Position numbers and translations under genes: made by a program. This document shows, in pieces, positions 16,917 to 25,784 of a stretch of DNA of 64,000 nucleotides (its first letter is position 1; the number at the start of each line of letters is the position of its first letter). This stretch comes from Anaeromyxobacter oryzae (GTDB lineage Bacteria > Myxococcota > Myxococcia > Myxococcales > Anaeromyxobacteraceae), in assembly GCF_023169945.1 (NCBI RefSeq), contig NZ_AP025591.1:952501-1016500 (forward strand). Reading direction: 5' to 3'. Below the pieces are notes generated by a model. It was given only the letters and a program-made list of their open reading frames with translations. It was not told the origin of the DNA and ran no database searches.

Positions 16917-17279
16917 CTACCCGAACGACTTCTCCTTCTGCTCCTGCTCCTCCTTGCAGCGGATGCAGAGCGTCGTGACCGGGCGGGCCTCGAGGCGCTT
17001 CGCGGAGATCTCCTCCTCGCACTTCTCGCAGATCCCGAACGTGCCGTTCTCGATCCGGGCGAGGGCCTTGTCGATCTTCGCGAGGAGGAACTTCTCGCGG
17101 TCGCGCAGGCGGAAGATCATCGACTGCGTGTACTCGCTCGAGGCCAGGTCGATCTCGTCCGGCAGGTCGTCCGTGTCGAAGGACGACTCCTCCGTCAGAG
17201 TCTTCTTGGCCTGGACGAGGAGCTGGCGCTTGGACTCCTCCAGCATCGTCTTGAACTTCTTGAGGTCCTTCTTGTTCAA
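16917..17279 (-). CDS. dksA: DksA/TraR-family RNA polymerase-binding factor
   Basis: 120 residues. DksA enters the RNA polymerase secondary channel and, with ppGpp, adjusts promoter activity. N-terminal coiled-coil pair (residues about 3-85) with DLPDEIDLAS at the tip; the acidic tip and the family's DxxDxA pattern are present. Four-cysteine zinc finger CEKC...CIRC (about 86-110), then a short helix. Shorter than the 151-residue E. coli protein but normal for the phylum. The frame opens with TTG at 17279 in MNKKDLKKFKTMLEES context; the nearest ATG is 12 codons in. Lies 2.7 kb from relA/spoT, its functional partner. Confidence 0.92.
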   Translation of the reverse strand: MNKKDLKKFKTMLEESKRQLLVQAKKTLTEESSFDTDDLPDEIDLASSEYTQSMIFRLRDREKFLLAKIDKALARIENGTFGICEKCEEEISAKRLEARPVTTLCIRCKEEQEQKEKSFG

Positions 17280-17474
17280 GCGATTACCCCCGGGGGTCCC
17301 TAAAAAAGAAGGCCGTGAACCTAAACGTCGGGGGTGGCCGTGTCAAGGCGACCGGCCGTCCCACCGGCGCCCCCGGGGTCGGCCCCCGGCGTGCGCCGCC
17401 GGAGCGCGGCCGGAGGTCCCAAGGGTGCAATCCCAAAGCTTTACTCGGGCGGCCGGGCGGCGGATCCTCGCTCC

Positions 17475-18359
17475 ATGCCCGAAGGGAAGTTCGACCGCGA
17501 GTTCCTGCGCGGCGCGCTCGTGCTGATGTCGCGGTCCGAGGTCGACCGCCTCCTGTACGTCTCCGACCACCCGCTCTCGACGGCGGAGCTGCGCGGCCGT
17601 CCCGTCAAGCGCAAGCTGGTCTACGCCGTCACGAGCGATGGCCTCGTGAACCAGCTCAAGGCGAAGAAGTACACGACGGTGATGATCCCGCCGTACGACT
17701 ACACGCGCATCGAGAAGATCAAGGTCGCGGTCGTCGCGGCGCAGTCCGCCGGCCTCCTCAAGGACGGGGACACGGTCCTCGCGCTCGCCGGCCCCGGGAA
17801 CGACAAGGTGATGGACACGCTCGTGAAGGTGACCATCGGCTCGGAGGATCCCGAGGAGAAGATCCGCGTCGACACGCTGGGGCTCCCGCCCGAGTTCTCG
17901 TCCCAGGTCGTCGAGTCGCTCATCCACACCGCGATGGAGATCGGGGCGGAGGGCTACGAGGGACGCCCCGTCGGCACGATCATCGTCATCGGCGACTCGA
18001 CGGCGGTCATGGAGAAGAGCCGGCAGCTCATCCTGAACCCGTTCCAGGGGATCAGCGAGGCGGAGCGAAACGCGCTCGACCCGCCGATCCGCGAGGCGGT
18101 GAAGACGTTCTCCGCGCTCGACGGCGCGTTCATCATCCGGGAGGACGGGGTCGTGCTCGCCGCCGGGCGCTACCTCCTCACCATGTCCCGGGACGTGAAG
18201 CTGCCGATGGGCCTCGGCGCGCGTCACAGCGCGGCGGCGTCCATCTCCGCGGAGTCGAAGGCGGTGGCGATCACCGTCTCGCAGACCACCGGCACCGTCC
18301 GCGTCTTCAAAGAGGGCGAGATCGCCCTCGAGCTGCGCCAGAAGCTGCGCCGCGTGTAG
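17475..18359 (+). CDS. DacZ-like diadenylate cyclase (DisA_N/DAC domain)
   Basis: 294 residues. DAC enzymes condense two ATP into c-di-AMP. The catalytic domain is C-terminal: DGAFIIREDG (DGA 216-218) and LPMGLGARHSAAASISAESK (RHS 250-252), then AVAITVSQTTGTVRVF. The usual RHR motif has Ser at its third position here. Residues about 45-190 form a second domain (YDYTRIEKIKVAVVAAQSAG, GNDKVMDTLVKVTIG), like the pyruvate-kinase C-terminal-type domain before DAC in archaeal DacZ. No membrane helix, unlike CdaA. Start taken at ATG 17475; the frame extends further up into divergent-promoter sequence. Diverges from dksA across 195 bp. Confidence 0.83.
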   Translation: MPEGKFDREFLRGALVLMSRSEVDRLLYVSDHPLSTAELRGRPVKRKLVYAVTSDGLVNQLKAKKYTTVMIPPYDYTRIEKIKVAVVAAQSAGLLKDGDTVLALAGPGNDKVMDTLVKVTIGSEDPEEKIRVDTLGLPPEFSSQVVESLIHTAMEIGAEGYEGRPVGTIIVIGDSTAVMEKSRQLILNPFQGISEAERNALDPPIREAVKTFSALDGAFIIREDGVVLAAGRYLLTMSRDVKLPMGLGARHSAAASISAESKAVAITVSQTTGTVRVFKEGEIALELRQKLRRV

Positions 18360-18411
18360 GCGGGCGAGGCAGGGTCGCGGCCGGACGGGCTTCGCGGTAG
18401 GCTCCGCCGCC

Positions 18412-19935
18412 GTGCCCAGCGCCGCCCTGCCCGTCCAGCCGCCCGCACCCTCGCCCGCGCCGTCTCCGTCCCGCGATCCGCGGCTCGACCGGCGCGCGCT
18501 CCTCCTGTTCGCGGCGGTGACGCTGTTCCACGTCGCGTACGCGGGCTGGCTCGCGCTGTCGCCGCAGGAGGCCTATTACTGGGAGTGGAGCCGGCGGCTC
18601 GACCTCTCGTACTTCGACCACCCGCCGCTCGCGGCGTGGACGATCCGGCTGTTCACGACGGCGTTCGGCGACTCCGAGCGAGCCATCCGGCTCGCGGCGG
18701 CGTTCCACTCGACGCTCTTCTCCGCCTTCCTGTGGCTGACCACGAGGCGGCTCTTCGGGAGCCGCGCCGCGCTCCTCGCCATCGCCGGCGGCGCGGTCGT
18801 GCCGCTCTTCTCCATCGGCCAGGTGATCGTCACGCCGGACGGGCCGCTCCTCTCCGGCTGGGCCATGGCGCTCTACTGCACCGTGCGCGCCCTCGACGAC
18901 GAGCGGCCGGAGTGGCTCCTCGCGGCCGGCGCCGCGACCGGCTGGGCGATGCTCGGCAAGTACACGGGGTTCCTGCTCCTCCCCCAGATCCTGGTCCTCC
19001 TGCTCTGGGACCCCCGCGGCCGGCGTCTGCTCCGGACGCCCTGGCCCTGGCTCGGCGTCGTCCTCGCCGCCGCGCTCTTCTCTCCGGTCGTCGTGTGGAA
19101 CGCCGCCCGGCACCTCGAGAGCTTCGCCTTCCAGACGACCGGCCGCGCCGAGACCTCGCGCTTCCGACCGGTCCTCTTCGGCCGGTACGTCGGGCTGCAG
19201 GTGCTCGCGATGTCGCCCGTCGTCCTCCTGCTCTGCGTCGACGCGGTGATCGCGGCGTGGCGCCGCCGGGCAGCGCCGGCGTGGCGCGTCGTCCTGATCT
19301 TCTCCGCGCCGCTCCTCGTCCTCGCGACCGTCGTCTCGCCCGTCCACTGGGTGAAGATGAACTGGCTCGCGCCGGTGTGGCCGACGGCGCTCGCCGGGGC
19401 GGCCGCGCTCGTCCCGGAGCGGCGCGGCCCGCGGTGGTGGCTCGTCGCCGGCGGCGGAGCCCTCGCGCTCGCGATGAGCGTCCTCCTGCACCTCTGGCCG
19501 GTCGTGACGTGGCTGCCGCTGCCCGCGAAGGACGAGACCTCCGCGGGATGGCGCGAGCTCGCCGCCCGGGTCGAGGCGGAGCGGGCCCGGCTCCCCGCCG
19601 GCGCCCCCGTCATCGGCTGCAACTACAAGGTCGCGAGCGAGCTCGCCTTCTACCTGCCGGGCCGCCCCGAGACGAGTGGCGTCGGCGCGCTCGGCGAGCC
19701 GGGGCTCCAGTACGACGAGTGGCTCGACTGGACGCGGCTCGGGGGCCGGACCGCGCTCGTCGTGCTCGACGCCCGCGACGGCGCCTGCGCGCGGCGCGAG
19801 GAGCTCTGCCGCCCGCTCGAGCCGCTCGAGCCGCTCACGGTGACGAAGGGCAGCAAGCGCGTGACGACCTTCAGCTTCTGGCGGTGCGGCCTGCCCGCGG
19901 AGCAGCCGCGGGCCGCGGGCCCGGCGCGGCCCTGA
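18412..19935 (+). CDS. Glycosyltransferase family 39 membrane protein
   Basis: 507 residues, about ten to twelve membrane helices. GT39/PMT-like enzymes transfer sugars from a polyprenyl-phosphate donor on the periplasmic face. Family start after the first helix: LSPQEAYYWEWSRRLDLSYF then DHPPLAAWTIRL; the acidic residue of QEAYYW is the usual catalytic or metal position. A soluble C-terminal part (about residues 370-507) follows the last helix. GTG start with TAGGCT ending 8 bp upstream and no ribosome-binding site, so possibly leaderless. Its last 65 bp overlap the 3' end of the convergent TIGR02757 gene. Acceptor unknown. Confidence 0.85.
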   Translation: MPSAALPVQPPAPSPAPSPSRDPRLDRRALLLFAAVTLFHVAYAGWLALSPQEAYYWEWSRRLDLSYFDHPPLAAWTIRLFTTAFGDSERAIRLAAAFHSTLFSAFLWLTTRRLFGSRAALLAIAGGAVVPLFSIGQVIVTPDGPLLSGWAMALYCTVRALDDERPEWLLAAGAATGWAMLGKYTGFLLLPQILVLLLWDPRGRRLLRTPWPWLGVVLAAALFSPVVVWNAARHLESFAFQTTGRAETSRFRPVLFGRYVGLQVLAMSPVVLLLCVDAVIAAWRRRAAPAWRVVLIFSAPLLVLATVVSPVHWVKMNWLAPVWPTALAGAAALVPERRGPRWWLVAGGGALALAMSVLLHLWPVVTWLPLPAKDETSAGWRELAARVEAERARLPAGAPVIGCNYKVASELAFYLPGRPETSGVGALGEPGLQYDEWLDWTRLGGRTALVVLDARDGACARREELCRPLEPLEPLTVTKGSKRVTTFSFWRCGLPAEQPRAAGPARP

Positions 19936-20881
19936 GAGCGCGCCGCGCGCTCGCCCTCGTCGCCGGTCGCGCGGCGAGGCGGCCGCCGAGGCACGCGTCG
20001 GCGAGGCGGCAGGCCGCGCAGCGCGCCCGGTCGCGCCGCGCGGGGCACGCGCCGCTCATCCCGAGGTGGCACAGCGCGAAGTCGTAGCGGACCGGATCGT
20101 CCGGATCGAGCCGGCGCAGCGAGGCGGTGATCTCCTCCGCGGTGCGCCAGCTCGCGTCGCGCCGCGCGGTGAGCCCGAGCGCTCGGGCCACGCGGTGCAC
20201 GTGGGTGTCGAGCGGCACCACGAGCGCCGACGGCGACACGCCGCGCCAGAGCCCGAGATCCACCGCATCGGGGCCGCGGACCATCCAGCGGAGGTACAGG
20301 TTCCAGCGCTTCGAGGCGCCGGGACCGGCGGGATCGGGGAGGAGATGCCGGAGGCCGCGGGGGCCGCGGGGGCCGAGCAGCGCGCGGCCCTCCGGCGCGT
20401 CGCGCAGCTCCGCCGCGAACGCCGCGAGCGCCGGACGGAGCGCGCCCGGCCCGCCCCCCGCGCCCTCGAACAGCGCCGCGAACCGGACGCCGAGGCCGCC
20501 GTGCCGCAGCCGCATCGCGCCGATGCCGGCGGCGAGCGCGGCGAGGTCGGGCGGCCGGTTGAAGCGGTACACCACGCCGTCGAACGCGGAGGCGTCCGGC
20601 GCCCGCGCGAACGTCTCGGCGAAGCGCGCCGGCGAGGGGCCCATCGTCGCGAGGACGCGCGCCACCACCGGCTTGAAGACGTCCGCGCGACCGTACGCGA
20701 GGCTCACCGCGACGAGCCCCGCCACCTCGGCGTCCTCCGGAGCGGGGTACGAACGCGGGAACTCCACGGGATCCGCGGCGATGCGCGCGGCGCGGTCGAG
20801 CGCGGCGTCGAGCGCGTCGAGGAGCGGGCGCAGCCGCGCGGCGCGATCGGCGGGGAGCGGGCGTGAGCGCGGGCGGGCCAC
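19871..20881 (-). CDS. TIGR02757 (DUF2400) family protein
   Basis: 336 residues; function unknown for the family. Recognised by FPRSYPAPEDAEVAGLVAVS near the N-terminus, FDGVVYRFNRPPDLAAL, ASKRWNLYLRWMVRGPDAVD, and SALVVPLDTHVHRVARALGL. The fold resembles HhH-GPD DNA glycosylases, and the end carries CPARRDRARCAACRLADAC (C-x8-C-x2-C-x5-C), similar to the [4Fe-4S] loop of endonuclease III. The about 35 residues after it are Ala/Arg/Pro-rich and overlap the GT39 gene on the other strand. Catalytic glycosylase residues are not evident, so a DNA role is a guess. Confidence 0.83.
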   Translation of the reverse strand: MARPRSRPLPADRAARLRPLLDALDAALDRAARIAADPVEFPRSYPAPEDAEVAGLVAVSLAYGRADVFKPVVARVLATMGPSPARFAETFARAPDASAFDGVVYRFNRPPDLAALAAGIGAMRLRHGGLGVRFAALFEGAGGGPGALRPALAAFAAELRDAPEGRALLGPRGPRGLRHLLPDPAGPGASKRWNLYLRWMVRGPDAVDLGLWRGVSPSALVVPLDTHVHRVARALGLTARRDASWRTAEEITASLRRLDPDDPVRYDFALCHLGMSGACPARRDRARCAACRLADACLGGRLAARPATRASARRALRAAPGPRPAAAPRAGRTARS

Positions 20882-21028
20882 GGGGGGTTCTTGGCCGATC
20901 GGGGTCGAGTGCGCAAGGCGACTGCGATTCGTGGCCGTTGCCGTGGCCGTTGACGTGCCCGAGTCTCTCCGTGCCCGTCATCCCTGTCCCTTGGCCCCCG
21001 GGCCCTGGCCGCCATGGACCCGAGCGGC

Positions 21029-21083
21029 CCCCCTCACCCCGGCCCTCTCCCCCCGCTCCGCTGCGCTGCGCGGGGGGAGAGGG
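21029..21083. repeat. Palindromic intergenic repeat, copy 1
   Basis: A 14-bp perfect stem, CCCTCTCCCCCCGC (21043-21056) with GCGGGGGGAGAGGG (21070-21083), loop of 13. Preceded by CCCCCTCACCCC. The block CCCCCTCACCC(C/T)GGCCCTCT at 21029-21048 recurs in reverse orientation at 51014-51033 with one mismatch, so this is a dispersed element of the REP type. Confidence 0.65.
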
Positions 21084-21118
21084 AGGGATCTGGTGTGCCG
21101 AGGTCGGAGTCGGGGAGG

Positions 21119-21250
<132 letters not shown>

Positions 21251-21680
21251 CGAAAGCGAGGCCGGGATCGCGAACACCAACAGGCGCCGCGCCATACAGT
21301 CGGGGAGGCCCCCTCGCCCGCGCGCAGCCGCGTCGCTGCGTACGGACCCGATCGACAGTACTTCAGCCGCGGTGCACGCGACGTGACACGCGAGCGCCCC
21401 ACGGAACCGTTCGCCTCGCCCGACGCACGCCACGCCCGGGCGCGAGCGTGGCGCGTCCGGGCGTGCCGCGGCCCCGCGCGCTTCGGCGCCCGATCGACCT
21501 ACGGCGCCCGGTCGCGAGTCCGCGGCGAGCACGGACGAGGGGGCCTCCACGCCGGCGCGGCGCCGTACCCCGGAGCGCCCAGCACCCCTCGCCGGGCGGA
21601 CGCGAAAGTGAATGGGACCGAGATCGCTGACGGGAAAGCGAATGCCAACGTGACCCGAGGTGGGGGACGCGCCGGGTGAC

Positions 21681-21754
21681 GGGCCTCGTCTCATGCGTGC
21701 GGGCCACGTCTCACGGGCGCCGGGCCTCGTCTCACGGGTGACGGGCCTCGGGCC
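21681..21754. repeat. 20-21-bp direct repeats
   Basis: Three tandem units beginning GGGCC(T/A)CGTCTCA at 21681, 21701 and 21722, and a truncated fourth (GGGCCTCGGGCC) at 21743. It lies directly after the stop codon side of the SDR gene. No hairpin or T-tract characteristic of a terminator. Confidence 0.7.
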
Positions 21755-21806
21755 GGGAGAGGGCCGCGGGCACGGCCCTCGGGTTCGGGTTCGAGGCGAC
21801 CGGCCG

Positions 21807-22949
21807 CTACTTCGCCGTCGCCGCACCCGGCGCCGCGCCCGTGCCGCTCTTCGCCTCCCCCCTCCACCGCTCCAGCACGGTGCGTTCCTTCTCCGGCGCG
21901 AGCCCCGCCCTCGGCTTCGCGCGCCGCTCGCCGGGCAGCGCGCGCCACCAGGCGAGCGTGTCCTTCACCGTCGCCGCAACCGGACGGAAGCGGAGCCCCT
22001 TCGCCACGGCGCGCGCGTTCGAGACCGTCGCCATCGCGCTGTCCGGGAGCTGGCGCGGGATCCAGGCCGGCAGCTCCACCCAGGGCTGGACCTCCGCCTT
22101 CTCGAGGAACGGCCACGGGACCCAGGTGAGCCTCGCCTTGCCCGGCGCGGCCGCCTCGCACGCGGCGAGGACCTCCCGCATCTCGAGCGTCCGCTCCGGT
22201 CCCGCGACGTTGTACGTCCCCGTCTCGTCCGCCTCGACGAGGCCGATCATGAACGCGGCGAGGTCGCGAACGTCCACGATCTGGACCGGGTCCTCTCCGT
22301 CGCCCGGCGCGAGCACCTCGCCGCCGCGGTCGACGCGCGCCGGCCAGTACGTGAACCGGTCGGTGGGGTCGCCGGGGCCGACGATGAGCGTCGGACGGAC
22401 GACGATCGTCCGGCCCGGGAGCGCGGTCTCCGCCGCCCGCTCGGAGAGCACCTTGAGCGCGCCGTAGCTCGCCCGGACGTCCTCGCTCGTCTCGTCCGCC
22501 ATCGTCTGGAGCGGCGCGGTCTCGTCGGAGGCGCGCGGGATGTCGTCCCGGTACACGGACACGGAGGAGACGAACAGGTAGCGGCGGACGCTCGGGGCGA
22601 GGAGCCTCGCGCTCATGGACACGATCCGCGGCACGTAGCCGGAGTCGTCGATCACCGCGTCCCAGCGCCGGCCCTTCAGCGCGTCGAGCTGGCCGTCGCG
22701 GTCGCCGCGGAGCTTCTCGACGTCGGGGAAGAGCTGCGGGTTCGTCTTCCCCCGATTGAAGAGCGTGAGGACGTGGCCGCGCGCCCGCGCGACCTCGACG
22801 ACCGCTGGGCCGAGGAACCCGGTCCCGCCGAGGACGAGGAGCTTCATCCTCCGCGCGGGCCCCGGCGCGGCACCGCCGTGCCCCGGCGCCGCGGCGACCG
22901 CCACGGCGGACAGCGCGGAACGGACGAATTCACGGCGGGTCGACGGCAT
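21807..22949 (-). CDS. Extended SDR family protein (NAD-dependent epimerase/dehydratase) with Tat signal
   Basis: 380 residues. An N-terminal twin-arginine signal (STRREFVRSALSAVAVAAA, residues 3-21) precedes the Rossmann start MKLLVLGGTGFLGPAVVEVA, so a folded cofactor-loaded enzyme is probably exported. GxxGxxG is intact, SSVSVY holds the conserved Ser, and YGALK is the catalytic YxxxK. SDR mid-region VVRPTLIVGPGDPTDRFTYW is typical of the extended type. Substrate unknown. Good ribosome-binding site (GAGGAGGAGCGC). Follows the broken aldo/keto reductase by 21 bp as the last gene of the operon; the reductase too has a Tat signal. Confidence 0.86.
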   Translation of the reverse strand: MPSTRREFVRSALSAVAVAAAPGHGGAAPGPARRMKLLVLGGTGFLGPAVVEVARARGHVLTLFNRGKTNPQLFPDVEKLRGDRDGQLDALKGRRWDAVIDDSGYVPRIVSMSARLLAPSVRRYLFVSSVSVYRDDIPRASDETAPLQTMADETSEDVRASYGALKVLSERAAETALPGRTIVVRPTLIVGPGDPTDRFTYWPARVDRGGEVLAPGDGEDPVQIVDVRDLAAFMIGLVEADETGTYNVAGPERTLEMREVLAACEAAAPGKARLTWVPWPFLEKAEVQPWVELPAWIPRQLPDSAMATVSNARAVAKGLRFRPVAATVKDTLAWWRALPGERRAKPRAGLAPEKERTVLERWRGEAKSGTGAAPGAATAK

Positions 22950-22970
22950 GCGCTCCTCCTCGGGCGAGGC

Positions 22971-23899
22971 TCAGAACCGCAGCTCGGTTGCCATCCGCTT
23001 CCGGAGCGCGGCGTCCGGCATCGGCCCGGTCCCGGCGCCCACGTTGTCGGCGAGGTGCCGGGGGTTCGCGGTCGCCGGCAGCACGGCGGTGACCGCCGGC
23101 TGGGCGAGGATGAACTTGAGGAAGACCTGGCTCCACGAGGTGCAGGCGAGCTCCGTCGCCCAGGGCGGCAACGGCTTGCCCTCCACCGCCCGGAAGAGCG
23201 CTCCCTCCTCGAAGGGACGCATCACCAGGACGGCCGTCCCGGTCTCGGCGGCCGCCGGGAGGAGGCGCGCCTCCGCCTCCCGCGTCGCGGCGGAGTACGG
23301 GAGCTGGACGAAGTCGACGCCCTCGCGCCGGAGGATCCGCTCCATCTCGTCGAAGCTCGAGGGGGCGTAGTGGGTGATCCCCAGGTAGCGGATCGTGCCC
23401 GCCGCCTTCATCGCCCGCAGCGTCGGGAGGTGCACCTGCCAGTCGAGCAGGTTGTGGATCTGGAGGAGGTCGAGCCGGTCGGTCCGCATCCGCCGCATCG
23501 ACTCCCGCGCCTGCGCCTCCCCCTCCGCCCGGCCGCGCGTCCAGATCTTGGTCGCGAGGAACGCGCGCGGCGCGCCGCGGAGGTCGGCGAGGAGGTCCCC
23601 CGTCACCTCCTCCGAGCGGCCGTACTCGGGGACGAGTCGATCACGCGGCCGCCGGCGGCGAGGAACGCCCGGAGCACCTCGCGCCGCGGCGCCCGCTCCG
23701 CCTCGTCCGGCCCGACGTCGAACGTCGCCCAGGTGCCGAGACCGATCACCGGGATCGCCTCGCCGGTTCGTGGAACCTTCCGCGTGTTCATCGCCTCCCC
23801 TCCCCGATCCCGAGCGCCCGCCCCGGACGCCCGCGCGGCGACCGCCGCGAGGCCGGCCGCGCCGAGCCCCAGGAACGTCCGCCGTCCCATCCTGCTCAT
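22971..23899 (-). pseudogene. Aldo/keto reductase with Tat signal, broken by a one-base frameshift
   Basis: The first frame (from ATG 23899) encodes a Tat signal (MGRRTFLGLGAAGLAAVAAR) and the reductase start VPRTGEAIPVIGLGTWATF...GGRVIDSSP, then runs into TGA. The next frame continues with YGRSEEVTGDLLADLRGAP, LATKIWTRGRAEGEA and LDLLQIHNLLDWQVHLPTLR to a normal end at 22971. Family alignment expects DSSPMYGRSEE; the sequence gtactcgg at 23622-23629 fits gtacatcgg minus one A. Repaired, the product is about 309 residues with the full Asp-Tyr-Lys-His set (D of VIDSS, Y of MYG, K of ATKIW, H of QIHN). It could be a recent mutation or a sequencing error. ATGA overlap with the upstream transporter. 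Confidence 0.82.
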
Positions 23900-25206
23900 C
23901 GCGCGGCCTCCTCGAGCCGGCGCTGCCGGCGCCCGAGCCACAGGGCGACGCCCACGGACGCGGCGGTGAACGGGATCGCCGACAGCGACAGCGCCGCGAG
24001 CGAGAACCCGAGCCCCGCCAGCCCCGCGTGGAGCCACCCGGACACGACGTCGCCCCCGCGGTAGACGAACGTGTCGATGAAGCTCTTCGCCTTGTACTTG
24101 TCCTCGCGCGAGACGACCGTGAAGAGGACCTCGCGCGTCGGACGCTCGAGCGCGAAGTGGGCCGCCCGCCGAACGGCCTGGAGCACGCCGAGCGTCCAGA
24201 CGGTCGGGAGGAGCGCGAGCGCGGCGAACCCCGGGATGGAGAGCGCCGGGACGAGCGCGAGCGCTGGGCCGACGCCGAGCGCGCCGACGATGCGGCCGGT
24301 CGCGAGGGCCTGCGTCGCGAGCGCGGCGACGTTCACCCCGAGGTCCACCGCCGCGAAGAGGCGCGCACGGTCGGCCGAGTCGGGGATCGCGTGCGCGACG
24401 ATCCGCGCCTGCTGGAAGTAGAGGAACGTCGAGCCGATCGCGAACAGGAGCATCTGGACGGCGACGCCGAGCAGGTAGGGCGAGCGGAAGATCGCGGTGA
24501 TCCCCGCGAGCGCCGAGCCGCCCGTGCCCGCGTCCGGGCGCGGCGCGCGACCCAGGCCGGCGGCGGCCGCCGGTCCGCGCTCCGCACCCCACGCGACGAG
24601 TCGCCCGACGCACCGGACCGCCACCTCCAGCGTCGCGGCCGAGAGCAGGAGCAGGTTCGCGATGCCGACGTGCGCGGCGAGCCAGGCGACCGCGGCCGAT
24701 CCCGCGAGCGCGCCGGCGCTGCCGCCCGCCGCGACGAACCCGAAGAGCCGCTTCCCCTCCCCGCTCGAGAACACGTCCGCCATGAGGCTCCAGAAGGCGG
24801 ACGTGACGAAGAGGTTGTAGACGCTCACCCACACGAAGAAGACGCGCGCCACCCAGGCCGGCGCGACGCCCGCGCGGACGAGCAGGAAGAAGGCGACCAG
24901 GTTCAAGAGGAAGAACCGGTACACCCACGGGATGGCGCGGGCGCGCGGGACGCGGGCGACGACGGCCGAGTAGATCGGGACGGCCGCCAGCATCACGACG
25001 AACGTCGCGCTGAACACCCAGTGCAGCTTCTCGACGCCGCCCCGGATCCCCATCTCCTCGCGGATGGGCCGGAGCAGGTAATAGCCGGCGAGGAGGAAGA
25101 AGAAGTAGGCGAACGCCCAGAGGACGGCGGCGGCCTCGCCCTCGCGCACGTCGGCGACGCGGCCGAGGACCGGCACCCTGCGCGAGGCGGCCGCCGGCGC
25201 CTCCAT
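23896..25206 (-). CDS. TLC-like (Npt1/Npt2-type) nucleotide transporter of the MFS fold
   Basis: 436 residues, about eleven or twelve helices. Segments FAYFFFLLAGYYLLRPIREE near residue 30-50, MADVFSSGEGKRLFGFVAAG mid-protein, and ALERPTREVLFTVVSREDKY with KAKSFIDTFVYRGGDVVSGW near the C-terminus resemble the ADP/ATP translocase-type family known from chlamydiae and rickettsiae and its free-living relatives. In free-living bacteria substrates are generally unknown. The gene starts 6 bp after the moaB stop and overlaps the reductase start, so it sits firmly within the operon. A generic MFS transporter is the cautious call. Confidence 0.72.
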   Translation of the reverse strand: MEAPAAASRRVPVLGRVADVREGEAAAVLWAFAYFFFLLAGYYLLRPIREEMGIRGGVEKLHWVFSATFVVMLAAVPIYSAVVARVPRARAIPWVYRFFLLNLVAFFLLVRAGVAPAWVARVFFVWVSVYNLFVTSAFWSLMADVFSSGEGKRLFGFVAAGGSAGALAGSAAVAWLAAHVGIANLLLLSAATLEVAVRCVGRLVAWGAERGPAAAAGLGRAPRPDAGTGGSALAGITAIFRSPYLLGVAVQMLLFAIGSTFLYFQQARIVAHAIPDSADRARLFAAVDLGVNVAALATQALATGRIVGALGVGPALALVPALSIPGFAALALLPTVWTLGVLQAVRRAAHFALERPTREVLFTVVSREDKYKAKSFIDTFVYRGGDVVSGWLHAGLAGLGFSLAALSLSAIPFTAASVGVALWLGRRQRRLEEAAR

Positions 25207-25212
25207 CCCGCC

Positions 25213-25725
25213 CTACCGCCTCGCGTCCTTCCGCAGCTCGCGGAGGACGTGGCCGAGCTCGGGCCCGATGAGCTTCTCCCAGGCGAGCCGGACCGCGGCG
25301 AGGGAGCCGGGGACCGAGAACACCGCCCGGCCGCCCCACACCCCGGCGACGGCCCGCGACAGCATCGCGGCGCTCCCGATCTCCGCGTACGACAGCATCC
25401 GGAAGAGCTCCCCGAACCCGTCGATCCGCTTCTCCAGCAGGCCCGCGACGGCCTCGTAGGTCCGGTCCCTCCCCGCGATCCCCGTCCCGCCGTTCACGAC
25501 GACCGCGTCGACGCCGGCCGCGGCGGCGTCGTCGAGCGCCGCGCGGAGCTCGGCCGGCTCGTCCTTCACGATCCGGTACCCGGCCACGACGTGGCCCGCC
25601 GCCTCCGCGGCGCGGCGCAGGAACGCCCCGCTCTCGTCCTCCGCCTCCCCCCGCGTGTCGGACGCGGTGACGACGAAGATTCGCGCCGACCGGGGTGCCT
25701 CGTGCCTGTGCTCGACGTGTCCCAT
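25213..25725 (-). CDS. moaB: MoaB/MogA-family molybdopterin protein
   Basis: 170 residues. Family members bind molybdopterin and adenylylate it (MogA) or act in an equivalent step (MoaB). Seen: RIFVVTASDTRGEAEDESG, IVKDEPAELRAALDDAAAAG, DAVVVNGGTGIAGRDRTYEA (the GGTG substrate loop and a conserved Asp nearby), FRMLSYAEIGSAAMLSRAVA, and AVFSVPGSLAAVRLAWEKLI. A strong ribosome-binding site (CGGAGGAGCG) fixes the ATG at 25725. No other molybdenum-cofactor gene lies in the window. Confidence 0.93.
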   Translation of the reverse strand: MGHVEHRHEAPRSARIFVVTASDTRGEAEDESGAFLRRAAEAAGHVVAGYRIVKDEPAELRAALDDAAAAGVDAVVVNGGTGIAGRDRTYEAVAGLLEKRIDGFGELFRMLSYAEIGSAAMLSRAVAGVWGGRAVFSVPGSLAAVRLAWEKLIGPELGHVLRELRKDARR

Positions 25726-25784
25726 CGCTCCTCCGGGCGCGGTCGACGCCTCCATGCCGGAGGCGCGCGGCGCCGGTTCGTGAC

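Noticed and set aside
17280..17474. Riboswitch between dksA and the diadenylate cyclase gene
   Set aside because: The interval has no conserved aptamer core that can be recognised by eye and no clear expression platform; only unremarkable GC-rich sequence.
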